Origin: Amycolatopsis pithecellobii
GTDB taxonomy: Bacteria; Actinomycetota; Actinomycetes; Mycobacteriales; Pseudonocardiaceae
NCBI RefSeq assembly: GCF_009707865.1
Contig: NZ_WMBA01000022.1
Location: 40,196-104,195 of the forward strand
DNA length: 64,000 bases
Direction: 5' to 3'
The notes under the pieces were generated by a model. The model was not told the origin of the DNA, made no database searches, and saw nothing but the letters and a program-made list of their open reading frames with translations. A program made the translations under genes and the position numbers. Positions 54,312 through 63,213 of the stretch are shown here, in pieces (position 1 is the stretch's first letter; each line of letters begins with the position of its first letter).

Positions 54312-54326
54312 TTCCGGATGCCGGAA
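54312..54326. promoter_or_regulatory. TTCCG-N5-CGGAA palindrome (copy 5), between Rieske/LigB operon and ligase/paaX genes
   Basis: Perfect repeat with spacer GATGC, in the 220-bp divergent region: 138 bp from the Rieske start and 69 bp from the ligase start. One site could control both directions. Confidence 0.72.
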
Positions 54327-54394
54327 TGTCGACGCCGGCCGAGTCATACTCGGAGTTCCCAGGCCGGCAGGTACTCGAAAGGCAGGGCACGGCC

Positions 54395-56086
54395 ATGACG
54401 GAATCGACTGCGTCCTCATCCGCTGCCGGCGGCACCGCGCTCGGCGGGCTCCTACGTACGGCCGCAGCGCGGTTTCCGGCGAGCGAGTTCGTTTTTCCGG
54501 GACAGCGCTGCACTCTCGCACAGCTGGATCGTCGCGCCGACGCGTTCACCGCGCTGCTGCACGCGGCAGGGGTCGGGCCGGGCGATCATGTTGGGGTCTG
54601 CGCGTCGCCGGTCTGCGACACAGTTGCCGCCCTGTTCGGCATCTTCCGGGCCGGCGCGGTCGCGGTGCCCGTCAGCGATCGCTTTCGGGCGACGGAACTG
54701 GCCTATGTACTCGAACACGCCGATCTCGGCACGCTGCTCATCTCGCCCACCTGCGAGCCGGCGGACCTGAACGCGGCCCTGCCATGCCTGAACTCCGCGA
54801 CCGACGCCGAGCTCGTGCTCGCCGATGCACCGCGGCTACGCCGTATCATCACGCTCGGCGAGTTCGACCATCCGGCTTTCCGGTCCACTCGTGCGCTGGG
54901 GCTACCCCCGGTCGGGACCTATCCGCCGGTGACACTCGACCGCCCACCGGTGGAGAGCGCTGAGCCACGCGAGCTGGCCTATCTGATGTACACGTCCGGC
55001 ACCTCCGCCATGCCCAAGGCATGCCTGATCACTCACGCCGGCAGCATCCGGCAAGGTAGGTCCCTGGCGTTCGATCGGTACCGGCTCGATGCGAGCTCCG
55101 CTGTCTGGTGCCCGTTGCCGTTGTTCCACTCCGCGGGCCTTGCCACCCTCACCGCTTGTCTGGCCTCGGGGGCCAATTTCGTGCACGCGGGCGCCTTCGA
55201 GCCGGGTCAGACGCTACACGCGCTACAGGACGAGCAGGTGACCCATGCGGTGCCGGTCTTCTCCACGATCTGGTCGCGCGTGCTGGAACACCGGGACTTT
55301 CCCGCCATGGACCTATCCCGGCTGCGCGTGGTGTTGATGACCGGCGACGAGGACGAGCTGCGCGGTCTGCAGGAGCGTCTCCCCCAGGCCGCGCACGTCG
55401 CCACTTACGGCATGACCGAGGCGACCGGGCACCTTTCGCTGACCATGATCGACGATCCACTCGGCGTCCGGGTCACGACCGGTGGTTTCCCACTGCCCGA
55501 GATGCAAGTCCGGATCGTCGATCCCGGCACCGGTCATGTTCTCGGCCCTGGGAAGCGCGGCGAGATTCAGTTCCGCGGCACCTCCCGTTGCCTCGGCTAC
55601 TACCGCGACGAGCCGGCGACCGCCGACGCCATCGCCCCCGGTGGCTGGTTCCGCTCCGGCGACCTCGGAGACCTCGATACCGACGGCCGTCTCACCTTCC
55701 GCGGCAGGCTCAAGGACATGCTCAAGGTCGGCGGCGAGAATGTCGCCGCGCTCGAGGTCGAGTCCTACCTGTCACGGCACCCCGCCGTAAACACCGTCGC
55801 CGTCGTCGGAGCGCCCGACTCCCACTACGGCGAAGTCCCCGCCGCGTTCGTCGAACGCATCCCGGGAGCGACCGTCACCGAGCAGGAGCTGATCGAATTC
55901 TGCGTTGACCGGATAGCCACCTTCAAGGTCCCTCGCTATGTCCGGTTCGTTGCCGGGTGGCCGATGTCAGCAACGAAGATCCGCAAGGGCGTGCTGCGCG
56001 ACCAACTCGCCGCAGAACTCGCGAAAGCCGGTATCACGCGGGCGCCACAGCTGTTCAGCACCCGGTCACGCCGGATCGGCGGGTGA
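54395..56086 (+). CDS. AMP-forming acyl/aryl-CoA ligase
   Basis: ANL-superfamily ligase of 563 aa from ATG 54395. YLMYTSGTSAMPKACLITHA is the A3 loop, ATYGMTEATGHLSLT the A5 motif, GWFRSGDLGDLDTDGRLTFR the A7 motif, KDMLKVGGENVAALEVESYL the A8 hinge, and MSATKIRKGVLRDQL the A10 lysine region. The divergent Rieske/LigB genes and the downstream PaaX-type gene point to an aromatic acid as substrate, but crotonobetaine/fatty-acid-type ligases look similar. The longer upstream frame is discarded because the family begins near residue 15 of this product. Confidence 0.88.
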   Translation: MTESTASSSAAGGTALGGLLRTAAARFPASEFVFPGQRCTLAQLDRRADAFTALLHAAGVGPGDHVGVCASPVCDTVAALFGIFRAGAVAVPVSDRFRATELAYVLEHADLGTLLISPTCEPADLNAALPCLNSATDAELVLADAPRLRRIITLGEFDHPAFRSTRALGLPPVGTYPPVTLDRPPVESAEPRELAYLMYTSGTSAMPKACLITHAGSIRQGRSLAFDRYRLDASSAVWCPLPLFHSAGLATLTACLASGANFVHAGAFEPGQTLHALQDEQVTHAVPVFSTIWSRVLEHRDFPAMDLSRLRVVLMTGDEDELRGLQERLPQAAHVATYGMTEATGHLSLTMIDDPLGVRVTTGGFPLPEMQVRIVDPGTGHVLGPGKRGEIQFRGTSRCLGYYRDEPATADAIAPGGWFRSGDLGDLDTDGRLTFRGRLKDMLKVGGENVAALEVESYLSRHPAVNTVAVVGAPDSHYGEVPAAFVERIPGATVTEQELIEFCVDRIATFKVPRYVRFVAGWPMSATKIRKGVLRDQLAAELAKAGITRAPQLFSTRSRRIGG

Positions 56087-56163
56087 TCGTCGGGCGAGTT
56101 CGCCGACCATGTTGTGTGACACTGGTCGAGACCGGGCAGATGAGCAGACGGAGATGTCACGAA

Positions 56164-57015
56164 ATGAGTGCGAGTCGAGCTGATATCCGGACCGCGCTGG
56201 CACCAAGTTCCCCTGCCACGCCGACCGGCAGCGCCCGCTCGGTGCTGGTAACGATCTTGGGCGAATTCGTCCTGCCTAACGACGGTCCGGTACGCACCTC
56301 CAGCTTCCTGTACATCCTCACCGGGCTGGGCTATGAGATCCCGGCGGCACGCCAGGCCCTCAACCGCTTCGCCGAACGCGGTTGGCTGACCCGCCAGCGC
56401 CGCGGCCGTCAGGTCTGCTGGCTGCCGACCCCAGCGGCGCGCGACTACATCGAGACCGGCACCGAGCGGGTCTTTTCCTTACACGCAGCCCGAACGCCAT
56501 GGGACAGGAACTGGCTGGTCCTGTTCGTCTCGGTCCCGCACGAGCGGCGAAAACACCGGGACAAGCTGCATTCGGCGCTCCGCTGGGCCGGGTTCGGCAA
56601 CCCGATGCCGGGCGTATGGGTCAGCCCACACACCGACCGGGCCGCTGAAGCCGAGCGCGTCGTGGACGAGCTCGGCCTGCGCGGCCAGGCGCTGTCGTTC
56701 ATCGGACCGGCCGGCGCGGTCGGGCTGAACGAACGGGAAATCGTCCGGCAGGGCTGGGAACTTCACGAGGTCGCCGACCACTATGAGGAACTGCTCGCGC
56801 AGTTCGCGAACCTCGAGCCGGCTGACGGTGACCCCGTCCTGTTCGCGCAGGTAAAACTCATCAGCGCCTGGCGCCGGTTTCCCTTCATCGACCCGCAGCT
56901 TCCTGAGGAACTGCTGCCGGGCTGGATCGGCAGGCAGGCTGCGGTGACCTTCCACGACCGCTGGCAATGGTGGTTCGAGCGGGCTCAGCTCAGGTGGCGC
57001 GAGATCAATCGGTAG
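56164..57015 (+). CDS. PaaX family transcriptional regulator
   Basis: Regulator of 283 aa with the three PaaX parts: the winged helix (SVLVTILGEFVLPNDGPVRT, then LGYEIPAARQALNRFAERGW), the central Cas2-like domain (LVLFVSVPHERRKHRDKLHS, then LRWAGFGNPMPGVWVSPHTD) and the C-terminal region (RRFPFIDPQLPEELLPGWIG). Known members respond to phenylacetyl-CoA or other aryl-CoA esters. It starts 77 bp after the ligase, so the ligase product is a plausible effector. ATG 56164 has GGAG ten bases upstream. Confidence 0.9.
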   Translation: MSASRADIRTALAPSSPATPTGSARSVLVTILGEFVLPNDGPVRTSSFLYILTGLGYEIPAARQALNRFAERGWLTRQRRGRQVCWLPTPAARDYIETGTERVFSLHAARTPWDRNWLVLFVSVPHERRKHRDKLHSALRWAGFGNPMPGVWVSPHTDRAAEAERVVDELGLRGQALSFIGPAGAVGLNEREIVRQGWELHEVADHYEELLAQFANLEPADGDPVLFAQVKLISAWRRFPFIDPQLPEELLPGWIGRQAAVTFHDRWQWWFERAQLRWREINR

Positions 57016-57796
57016 CCCACGGCCCTTGTCTCCGGTGGTCCACGAGGCGGTCGGCGAGGGTTTTCCGCGGTTATGCTCGTCCGGTGGTGCACAACGACGT
57101 CAGGCCCGCCGAGCCGGCCGGGCTCGCCGCGGACGTCAGCCCGTGAAAACCGAGAAGGAGACCTGCTGACGGACATGCGCGAGCTGAAGTTCGCTGCAGA
57201 CCGCGCGTAGGTATTCGATCGCCCGGGCGCCGCCAAGGGTTGCCGCAGTTCAACATGGCCAAATCACATCCCGGCTTCTCCCCGACCGATCCGGTGCTGG
57301 CCACGCCCGACGGGCTGGCCAACCCTGACGACCTGGAGATCGGCTGCGCCGTCACCGGCGAACAGGTGCAGTCGGCCGTGCACAAGATGGCCGCCCGGTT
57401 GTCTACGTTGTCCCCTGCAGCTTCGTACACCGGCTTGTTGGGGGCACGCCCGTATTCGCATTCAAGCCGCGTTCGACATCGTCACAGATATCGCCTGCAT
57501 AACATATTCGCGCGTACAATCGGAGGCAAATAGGAGGGAAATAGGAGGGAAGCGGGTCGGCATTATGCCGAATAGTGCCTGCTCCCACTTGCTTCCGCCG
57601 TCTCGATTGCCCGACGGCGCCCCAATGATTGGCTGATCAGACCGCGTAGGTTACGGGCGCTTGGTAAACGGCCACGCAGTCTTCATGCTTATCTTTGGAC
57701 AAGGTTGCCCAATGATGTATCAGGCTTACGGCACCACGACACACCGTGCCCGGGCAGGTCCGCAATCAATGCCACCCCACTGACGAGGAGAGCATC
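57016..57796. other. Intergenic region without recognised gene
   Basis: This 781-bp stretch lies between paaX-type and terpene synthase genes. A plus-strand frame (57240-57533, starting MPQFNMAKSHPGFSPTDPV) is open, but I cannot place it in any family and it lacks a good ribosome-binding site. The last 300 bp are more AT-rich and probably contain the terpene synthase promoter. Confidence 0.4.
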
Positions 57797-58882
57797 ATGG
57801 CCGCGGCACCAGCCGTGCGAATCCCTCCCCTGTCCTGTCCCTTGCCAACGGCTCTGCACTACGCCGTCGACCAGATCAACAAGGACGGGCTGGACTGGAT
57901 CTGTCGGTTTGTCCAGTTCACCGACAACGCGGAATGGGAGCGCTATGCTGCGATGAAGCCCGGGTACCTTCCCGGTTATGTGATGCCGCGTGCTCCGCTG
58001 ATGCCCGCCCTGCAAACGGTGGCGAATCTGCTGTTCTGGCTCTGGGCATATGACGACCTCGAATGCGATGAGGTCGGGGATCGACGATCGGTCGACGACC
58101 ACATCCTTCAGCTGTCCGGCTTGGCAAGGATCGTGGAGGCACCCCAGTCAGGTCGGGTCGACAACCCTTTCCTCGCCTCACTCGCCGATCTGCGCGCACA
58201 ACTGGTGCGCATCGCATCGACGGTGCAGGTCGCGCGCTGGGCATCGGCGATGCAGCTGTACTTCATGGCGAATGCTGCCGCGGCGATCCAGCGAGCCAAC
58301 GGTACCATCCCGGACCTGGACACCTATGTCGCGCAACGGATCCATAGCGGCGCGGTGAAGCCCTGCTTGTTACTGCTGGACCTGGCTGACGGATATGAGC
58401 TACCGACCCCGGAGCTGGAGAACACGGATGTGCAGGCCTTGAACGAAATGGTATGCACGCTCGTCGGCTGGGACAACGACTTGCTGACCTACCACAAAGA
58501 GGTCGTGCGCGGTGGCGCCGACCACAACCTGGTCACTGTGCTGGCGAACGCGAGGGGCTACGCGGCCGAGGATGCAGTTCGGGAGTCGGTGCACATGCGG
58601 GAGCGCGTGATGCGGCTGTACCTGCGCTTGCACGCTCAGGTCCACGCCAACTCCGGCCCATTGCGGCGAAAGTACCTCGCCGGGCTGTCTTCGTGGGTCC
58701 GCGGACATCTCGACTGGGGCATGAGGACCGTGCGCTACCGGGATGCCGGGGCCGATCTGCCGGACCGCCTTGCCGCCGAACCCGTGGACCTGGACCCGAG
58801 CCCGCTGCCGATCGCTTCCATCGAATGGTGGTGGGACCGTCTCGATCCGGCATTCGATTACACGGAATCGAGGATGGTATGA
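57797..58882 (+). CDS. Class I terpene synthase
   Basis: Bacterial terpene cyclase of 361 aa. The aspartate-rich motif is FWLWAYDDLECDE (Asp86, Asp87, with Asp91/Glu92) and the Mg-binding NSE/DTE triad is WDNDLLTYHKE (Asn227, Thr231, Glu235). Length and the late GHLDWGMRTVRY helix match mono-/sesquiterpene synthases of actinomycetes. ATG 57797 follows GAGGAG by six bases. Its stop overlaps the start of the P450 gene as ATGA. The product (sesquiterpene or other) cannot be read from sequence; the pairing resembles epi-isozizaene/albaflavenone-type pairs. Confidence 0.92.
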   Translation: MAAAPAVRIPPLSCPLPTALHYAVDQINKDGLDWICRFVQFTDNAEWERYAAMKPGYLPGYVMPRAPLMPALQTVANLLFWLWAYDDLECDEVGDRRSVDDHILQLSGLARIVEAPQSGRVDNPFLASLADLRAQLVRIASTVQVARWASAMQLYFMANAAAAIQRANGTIPDLDTYVAQRIHSGAVKPCLLLLDLADGYELPTPELENTDVQALNEMVCTLVGWDNDLLTYHKEVVRGGADHNLVTVLANARGYAAEDAVRESVHMRERVMRLYLRLHAQVHANSGPLRRKYLAGLSSWVRGHLDWGMRTVRYRDAGADLPDRLAAEPVDLDPSPLPIASIEWWWDRLDPAFDYTESRMV

Positions 58883-60231
58883 CGACCACGCCGCCCCTCG
58901 GAGGCCCGGATACCATCCCCATAGCCCCTGGCAAGATACCGGCGCTTGGTCATGCACTGGCGTTTCGCAAGGACCCCATAAATTTCCTGACCTCATTGTC
59001 GGCGATCGGCGAACTGGTGAAGGTGTATCTGGGGCCGGTGCAGACCTACGCTGTCACCAGTCCACGGGTTGTGTATCAGCTGCTGGTGACCGAGGCCGCC
59101 CATTTCGAGAACGGCAGGATCTTCGACAAGATGCGCGGATTCTTCGGGAATGGGCTGATCACGTCCAACGGCGCGTTTCACCGGCGCCAGCGGCGCCTGA
59201 TCCAGCCTGCGTTCAGCCAGAAGAACATCACAACTTACACCGAGGTAATGAGACGCGAGATCGGGGAGCTGGTGGCGTCCTGGCAGGAGGGCACTGTCGT
59301 CGATATCCAGGCTGCGACTGATGACCTGTCGCTCCGTATCGGGGTGGCGACGCTGTTCAAAACCGAGCTCGGCACCTCCGCCAAGGAAACAGTCAAAGAG
59401 TGCCTCCCGGTGGTGCTGCGCGGGCTTCTCGTTCGCACGCTGCTGCCCGACGTGGTCTTCAAGCTGCCCATCCCGGGCATCCAGCGGCTCAACGACGCGG
59501 AACGACGGTTGCGCGCGGCCATCGGGGAAATCATCAGGACCTACCGTGCCGACGGGGCGGACCACGAGGACATCCTTTCAGCGCTGCTCGCCGCCCGCGA
59601 CGACGAGACCGGTGAAGGAATGTCCGATGCGGAGGTCCTCGATGAAGTGGTCTCGCTGGTCCTTGCCGCCACGGAGACGAACAGCAGCGTGCTTGCCTCC
59701 TTCTTTTACCGATTGGCCGAACACCCGGAGATCGCTGACCGGGTGAGTGCAGAGATCGACGGCGTGCTCGGTGGCAGGCAGGTCCAATACGAGGACCTGA
59801 CGAAGTTCAAGCACACGCTAAACGCACTGAGCGAGGTGTTGCGGCTGGACATGCCCGTGGACATGTTCATGCGCCGCGCTACTGAGGAGGTCGTTATCGG
59901 GGAAACTCGGCTGCCGGCGGGCTCCGAATTCATCTTCAGCATTCCCGCCCTGCACCGAAATCCGGACGTCTATCCGGACCCGCTCCAATTTGATCCTGAT
60001 CGATGGATACGTCGGCCCGCGCGGGATCTGCCAAGGGGTTCCTACATTCCATTCGGGACCGGTGGCCGGATCTGCGTCGGCAACGCATTCGCGTGGGCCG
60101 AACTGACGGTGGTGGCAACCACCGTGCTCGCGAAATGGCGACTGACGGTAGCTCCGGGCGCGAAGCCGAAGCGGGTACATCAGGCCAGCACACACTTCAC
60201 TTCGCTGCCCATGGCTCTCGAAGCACGCTGA
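58879..60231 (+). CDS. Cytochrome P450, terpene-oxidising candidate
   Basis: A P450 of 450 aa. The I-helix is LVLAATETNSSVLA (AATET, residues about 263-267), the K-helix ExxR is EVLR (319-322), and the heme loop PFGTGGRICVGNAFAWAE has Cys399. The proline-rich N-terminus (PPLGGPDTIPIAPGKIPALG) is like that of pentalenene oxygenase and CYP170-type enzymes. Translational coupling to the terpene synthase makes oxidation of its product nearly certain as a role. No dedicated ferredoxin or reductase gene is adjacent, so redox partners come from elsewhere. Confidence 0.92.
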   Translation: MTTTPPLGGPDTIPIAPGKIPALGHALAFRKDPINFLTSLSAIGELVKVYLGPVQTYAVTSPRVVYQLLVTEAAHFENGRIFDKMRGFFGNGLITSNGAFHRRQRRLIQPAFSQKNITTYTEVMRREIGELVASWQEGTVVDIQAATDDLSLRIGVATLFKTELGTSAKETVKECLPVVLRGLLVRTLLPDVVFKLPIPGIQRLNDAERRLRAAIGEIIRTYRADGADHEDILSALLAARDDETGEGMSDAEVLDEVVSLVLAATETNSSVLASFFYRLAEHPEIADRVSAEIDGVLGGRQVQYEDLTKFKHTLNALSEVLRLDMPVDMFMRRATEEVVIGETRLPAGSEFIFSIPALHRNPDVYPDPLQFDPDRWIRRPARDLPRGSYIPFGTGGRICVGNAFAWAELTVVATTVLAKWRLTVAPGAKPKRVHQASTHFTSLPMALEAR

Positions 60232-60337
60232 TCATGCAACACCCTTTTCGTTCAGCTTCCCGAAGGGGTCGAAGTTGCGTTGCCCCTGGTCTGTGCCCGG
60301 GGACAACCGTGCTTTTATGCCGGGCCGATATCGGCCT

Positions 60338-60510
60338 TCCGGGTATGGAATTCGATGTCACCATCGAGGCCATCGGCGACTGGGCGACCCCAGTCGCCGC
60401 CAAGGTCGACGCCGCTTACCGCACCACATACGGCCGTGGTGGCGCCGGTCCCGTGGTGATAGCTATTGCCCCGGTGACCACACTGCAACTCAACCCCCAA
60501 CAGAGCGGAA
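60338..60510 (+). pseudogene. DUF2255-type protein, C-terminal fragment
   Basis: The frame EFDVTIEAIGDWATPVAAKV, then DAAYRTTYGRGG, then TTLQLNP matches the end of small split-barrel DUF2255 proteins (normally followed at once by a stop). The N-terminal part is missing and the reading runs on into unrelated sequence. Confidence 0.6.
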
Positions 60511-60651
60511 TGACGGCTTCTCTTTATCCAGCAAGAACGTTCGTCGTGATCGGCGGCGTGCACGATCAGGTCGTCAACGATACTCTCCGTGTCTCGGTGT
60601 CTTACCCGGAGGGTGTTGGTCCTTGGCCGAGCCGTCGACATGATCGGAGTC

Positions 60652-60790
60652 ATGAGCAAACAGACCATTGCGCTGGTTACGGGCGCGAATCAGGGAATCG
60701 GATACGAGATCGCAGGCCAGCCTCAGCGCGCTCGGCTGAAATGTGTGGGCGTCGGCGACCGCAATTGGGAGCATCAGCAGGACGCGGTGC
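60652..60790 (+). pseudogene. Short-chain dehydrogenase N-terminal fragment
   Basis: MSKQTIALVTGANQGIGYEI is a clear SDR start with the TGxxxGIG loop, continuing weakly to VGVGDRNWEHQQDAV before homology ends. Only about 45 codons remain; the active site is absent. Confidence 0.65.
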
Positions 60791-60923
60791 TGTTCTTTTC
60801 CCATCGTTCAGGGCATTAAGGCCGGCGCGATGTTCGCGACCACGACAGCGTTGCTCGATTCGAACTGCCAGGCCGCCGACCGCGGAAAACGTTCGAGTCG
60901 GGGGCAGCGGCCCGCGAGTGGCT

Positions 60924-61283
60924 CGCGTCCGACGCGCGCTCGAGTCCAGGTGCCTTGCCATACCACATGCCTATAACACCGTCGCGGTTGGCACCCTCCA
61001 GTGTGTTCGCCAGCTGACTGCCCTGGACGGCGGTTGCCGCCGCCTCCTCGTTGAGCCCTGGCTTGAAGATCACGTCATTCACTTCGAGAAGCTCGCGAAG
61101 ACGACCCAGCTCGAGGTCATAGCCGGCCAGGGGTGAGCCCTCGTACCCCGAGATGAACGTCGCGGTCCGGTGCCCGGCCGTGATGTCCCTGCGGTGTTGA
61201 TCGATCGGTAACCGGGCAAGCGCCTGGATGCCAGTCAGCTGCATCCTTCCCGCGGTAAGGACATAGCGGTCACCCAGCGACAT
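60924..61283 (-). pseudogene. Indolepyruvate ferredoxin oxidoreductase (2-oxoacid oxidoreductase), N-terminal fragment
   Basis: From ATG 61283 about 120 codons match the start of fused actinobacterial enzymes: LTGIQALARLPIDQHRRD, then TATFISGYEGSPLAGYDLEL, NEEAAATAVQGSQLANTLEG and MWYGKAPGLERASDA. Homology ends abruptly at 60924; more than 1,000 residues are missing. It is divergent from the Lrp-type gene, the usual arrangement for this enzyme and its regulator, so the remaining Lrp is probably an orphan. Confidence 0.75.
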
Positions 61284-61492
61284 GCCGCCGGACACGGTCG
61301 ACTGCGTCGAACCCACTGACACGTTGGCCCACCATCCTTCGCCATAGAAGGCATTGATGGTCAAAATTACAGATCCGATAACGCCAAGTTGGCAATAAAC
61401 TGTGTAAGAGTTGAGCCAATAGCATAAAATGCCGCAGACAATCTGGGGCCGGGAAAGTCCGCTGGCTCAGTCGAGCCGAGGAGGGAGTGACC

Positions 61493-62023
61493 GTGCGGAA
61501 CGACGTCGATCCGCTGGACCTGAAAATCCTGCTGCTGGCCGTCGAGCAGCCACGCGCGGGCGTCCGCGAGTACTCCCGCCGACTGCCGGTGGCGCGCGGC
61601 ACGGTTCAGGCGCGCCTCGAGAAGTTGCGGCGCCTGGGCGTCTTGAGTGGATGGGGTCCCACCATCGACACGGTGGCCCTGGGCTACGCCACCAAGGCCT
61701 ACGTGCGGCTCAGCCTGTCGCAGGGCGTCCTCGAGGAGGTGACCGCGCGCCTGCGGAGGATTCCGGAAGTCATCGAAGCCGACTCCACGGCCGGCGACAG
61801 CGACATGCTGTGTGTCGTCGTCGCCCGGGGACCGGAGAACCTGGAAGAGGTCGTCCAGCGCATTCTGACAGTGCCGGGCGTACAACGAACGCGCAGCGAA
61901 ACGGTGCTGCGCCAGCGAATCTTCCGGCGTGTTCACCCGCTCCTCGAAGGACTGCAACGCGAAAGCGCCGGCACTGGTACAGCCAGCCCGCAGGCCGTGG
62001 TCGAGAATGCCGACCTGGACTAG
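61493..62023 (+). CDS. Lrp/AsnC family transcriptional regulator
   Basis: Regulator of 176 aa. VDPLDLKILLLAVEQPRAGV, then LPVARGTVQARLEKLRRLGV is the helix-turn-helix (residues about 5-50). The RAM effector domain follows (GYATKAYVRLSLSQGVLEEV, then VPGVQRTRSETVLRQRI). GTG 61493 is preferred because GAGGAGGGA lies about seven bases upstream; the GTG at 61487 would abut it. The target was probably the divergent 2-oxoacid oxidoreductase, now only a fragment. Amino acids or phenylpyruvate-like ligands are typical. Confidence 0.87.
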   Translation: MRNDVDPLDLKILLLAVEQPRAGVREYSRRLPVARGTVQARLEKLRRLGVLSGWGPTIDTVALGYATKAYVRLSLSQGVLEEVTARLRRIPEVIEADSTAGDSDMLCVVVARGPENLEEVVQRILTVPGVQRTRSETVLRQRIFRRVHPLLEGLQRESAGTGTASPQAVVENADLD

Positions 62024-62098
62024 TGTCCGGTTCGCCGGATTTCCAGGCCGGGCTTGCTGTGTTCACGCCTCCCTGCTCAGAGGCTGCGCCCAGGTGGG

Positions 62099-62123
62099 CT
62101 AGGTGTTCTGTCCCGGGAGGTTG
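62099..62123. repeat. Terminal inverted repeat of the IS481 element, left
   Basis: Begins CTAGGTGTTCTGTCC and continues C-GGGAGGTTG. It matches the right repeat except for the base after GTCC. It contains the stop codon of the transposase (TAG on the minus strand, 62099-62101). Confidence 0.85.
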
Positions 62124-63091
62124 GGAACACGGCTGGTGGGTGGGTGCCCGTCGAGTGCGGTGTGGCCGCGGTGGTGATTGTAGGTGCGGAGCCATCGCGG
62201 TAAGGCCTCGCGACGCTCGTTGTCGGAGTGGTAGGGCCGGGCGTAGGCCCACTCGTCGAGGAGGGTCCGGTTGAACCGTTCCACTTTCCCGTTGGTTTGT
62301 GGCCGGTAGGGGCGGGTGCGTTTGTGTGTGATGCTTGCCGTGGTGAGGGTGTCTCGCCAGAGACGGGACTTGTAGCACGAGTCGTTGTCGGTCAACACTC
62401 GCTGGACAGTGATCTCGTTGGCAGCAAAGAAAAGTTGAGCGCGCTGCCAGAACGCGACCGCGGTCTCCTTGCGTTCATCGGGCAGGATTTCGCTGTAGGC
62501 CAGCCGGGAATGATCGTCCACCGCGTTGTGCACGTAGCTGTAGCCGACATGGCTGTTGCCACCTGCATCCAGGGTCTTGCCCGGCGTGCGGGTGCGATGA
62601 CGCTGCCCCGCTCGGCGGCTGGTGACCCGATGCCCGCCTCCGTCGGGGATGTTGCCCAGCTTCTTGATGTCCACGTGCACCAGCTCGCCGGGTGTGGCGC
62701 GTTCGTAGCGGCGCACCGGCTGGCCGGTAGCCCGGTCGAGATGCGCAAGCCGCGCCAAACCGTAGCGAGCCAGCACGCGATGCACCGTGGAGGGCGCCAG
62801 GCGCAGGAAGAACCCGATCCGGGCTGGCCCCCACCGCCGCAGCACGCGGACCTTGATGATCCGGCGTTCGGTGCGGGTGGGCATGCGCCGAGGACTGTGG
62901 TGCGGGCGCGAGGACCGGTCGGCCATGCCAGCTACACCCAGCTCACGGTAGCGATCGGCCCACCGCTTCGCCGTCGTCACCGAGACCTGGAAACGCTCGG
63001 CGGCGCGGCACAGCGGCCATTCCTCGTCCACGACACAACGGGCCAAACGAAGTCTGCCAGTCGGACTCAACGGGGCGTTACGGTGTGACAC
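62099..63091 (-). CDS. IS481-family transposase
   Basis: DDE transposase of 330 aa. The N-terminal helix-turn-helix is LRLARCVVDEEWPLCRAAER, then VSVTTAKRWADRYRELGV. The rve core has VHVDIKKLG (first Asp), VLTDNDSCYKS (second Asp) and QTNGKVERFNRTLLDEWAY (Glu). GTG 63091 with GGAGG five bases upstream gives the usual start (SHRNAPLSPTGRL); ATG 63130 is a longer alternative. The stop TAG lies inside the terminal CTAG. Confidence 0.92.
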   Translation of the reverse strand: MSHRNAPLSPTGRLRLARCVVDEEWPLCRAAERFQVSVTTAKRWADRYRELGVAGMADRSSRPHHSPRRMPTRTERRIIKVRVLRRWGPARIGFFLRLAPSTVHRVLARYGLARLAHLDRATGQPVRRYERATPGELVHVDIKKLGNIPDGGGHRVTSRRAGQRHRTRTPGKTLDAGGNSHVGYSYVHNAVDDHSRLAYSEILPDERKETAVAFWQRAQLFFAANEITVQRVLTDNDSCYKSRLWRDTLTTASITHKRTRPYRPQTNGKVERFNRTLLDEWAYARPYHSDNERREALPRWLRTYNHHRGHTALDGHPPTSRVPNLPGQNT

Positions 63092-63188
63092 GAGGACCTC
63101 CGTGCCGTGGTGCAGATTGTGGTGATCCACACCAAACCCGGAGGTCCTCCCTCATTCCAAGATCATCCGCAACGTGTCCCGCCGTACA

Positions 63189-63213
63189 CAACCTCCCCGG
63201 ACAGAACACCTAG
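63189..63213. repeat. Terminal inverted repeat of the IS481 element, right
   Basis: On the plus strand it ends GGACAGAACACCTAG, the reverse complement of the left end. It closes the element next to the CTAG flank. Confidence 0.85.

Larger units (their letters stand above)
62099..63213 (-). mobile_element. IS481-family insertion sequence, apparently complete
   Basis: A 1,115-bp element (including CTAG at both ends) carrying one transposase. The ends are inverted repeats: 25 bases from each CTAG match with a single mismatch. CTAG is the known target of this family, so it probably marks the duplicated site. The intact ends and gene suggest a recent insertion, unlike the other elements in the window. 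Confidence 0.87.

Noticed and set aside
57240..57533. Frame with NMAKSH considered as a formyl-THF-ligase-like tail
   Set aside because: The resemblance is limited to a few residues and the surrounding positions do not fit.
60328..60345. TTCC-N6-GGAA near the DUF2255 fragment
   Set aside because: Wrong spacing and shorter arms than the regulon palindrome, and it lies in debris without a catabolic target.
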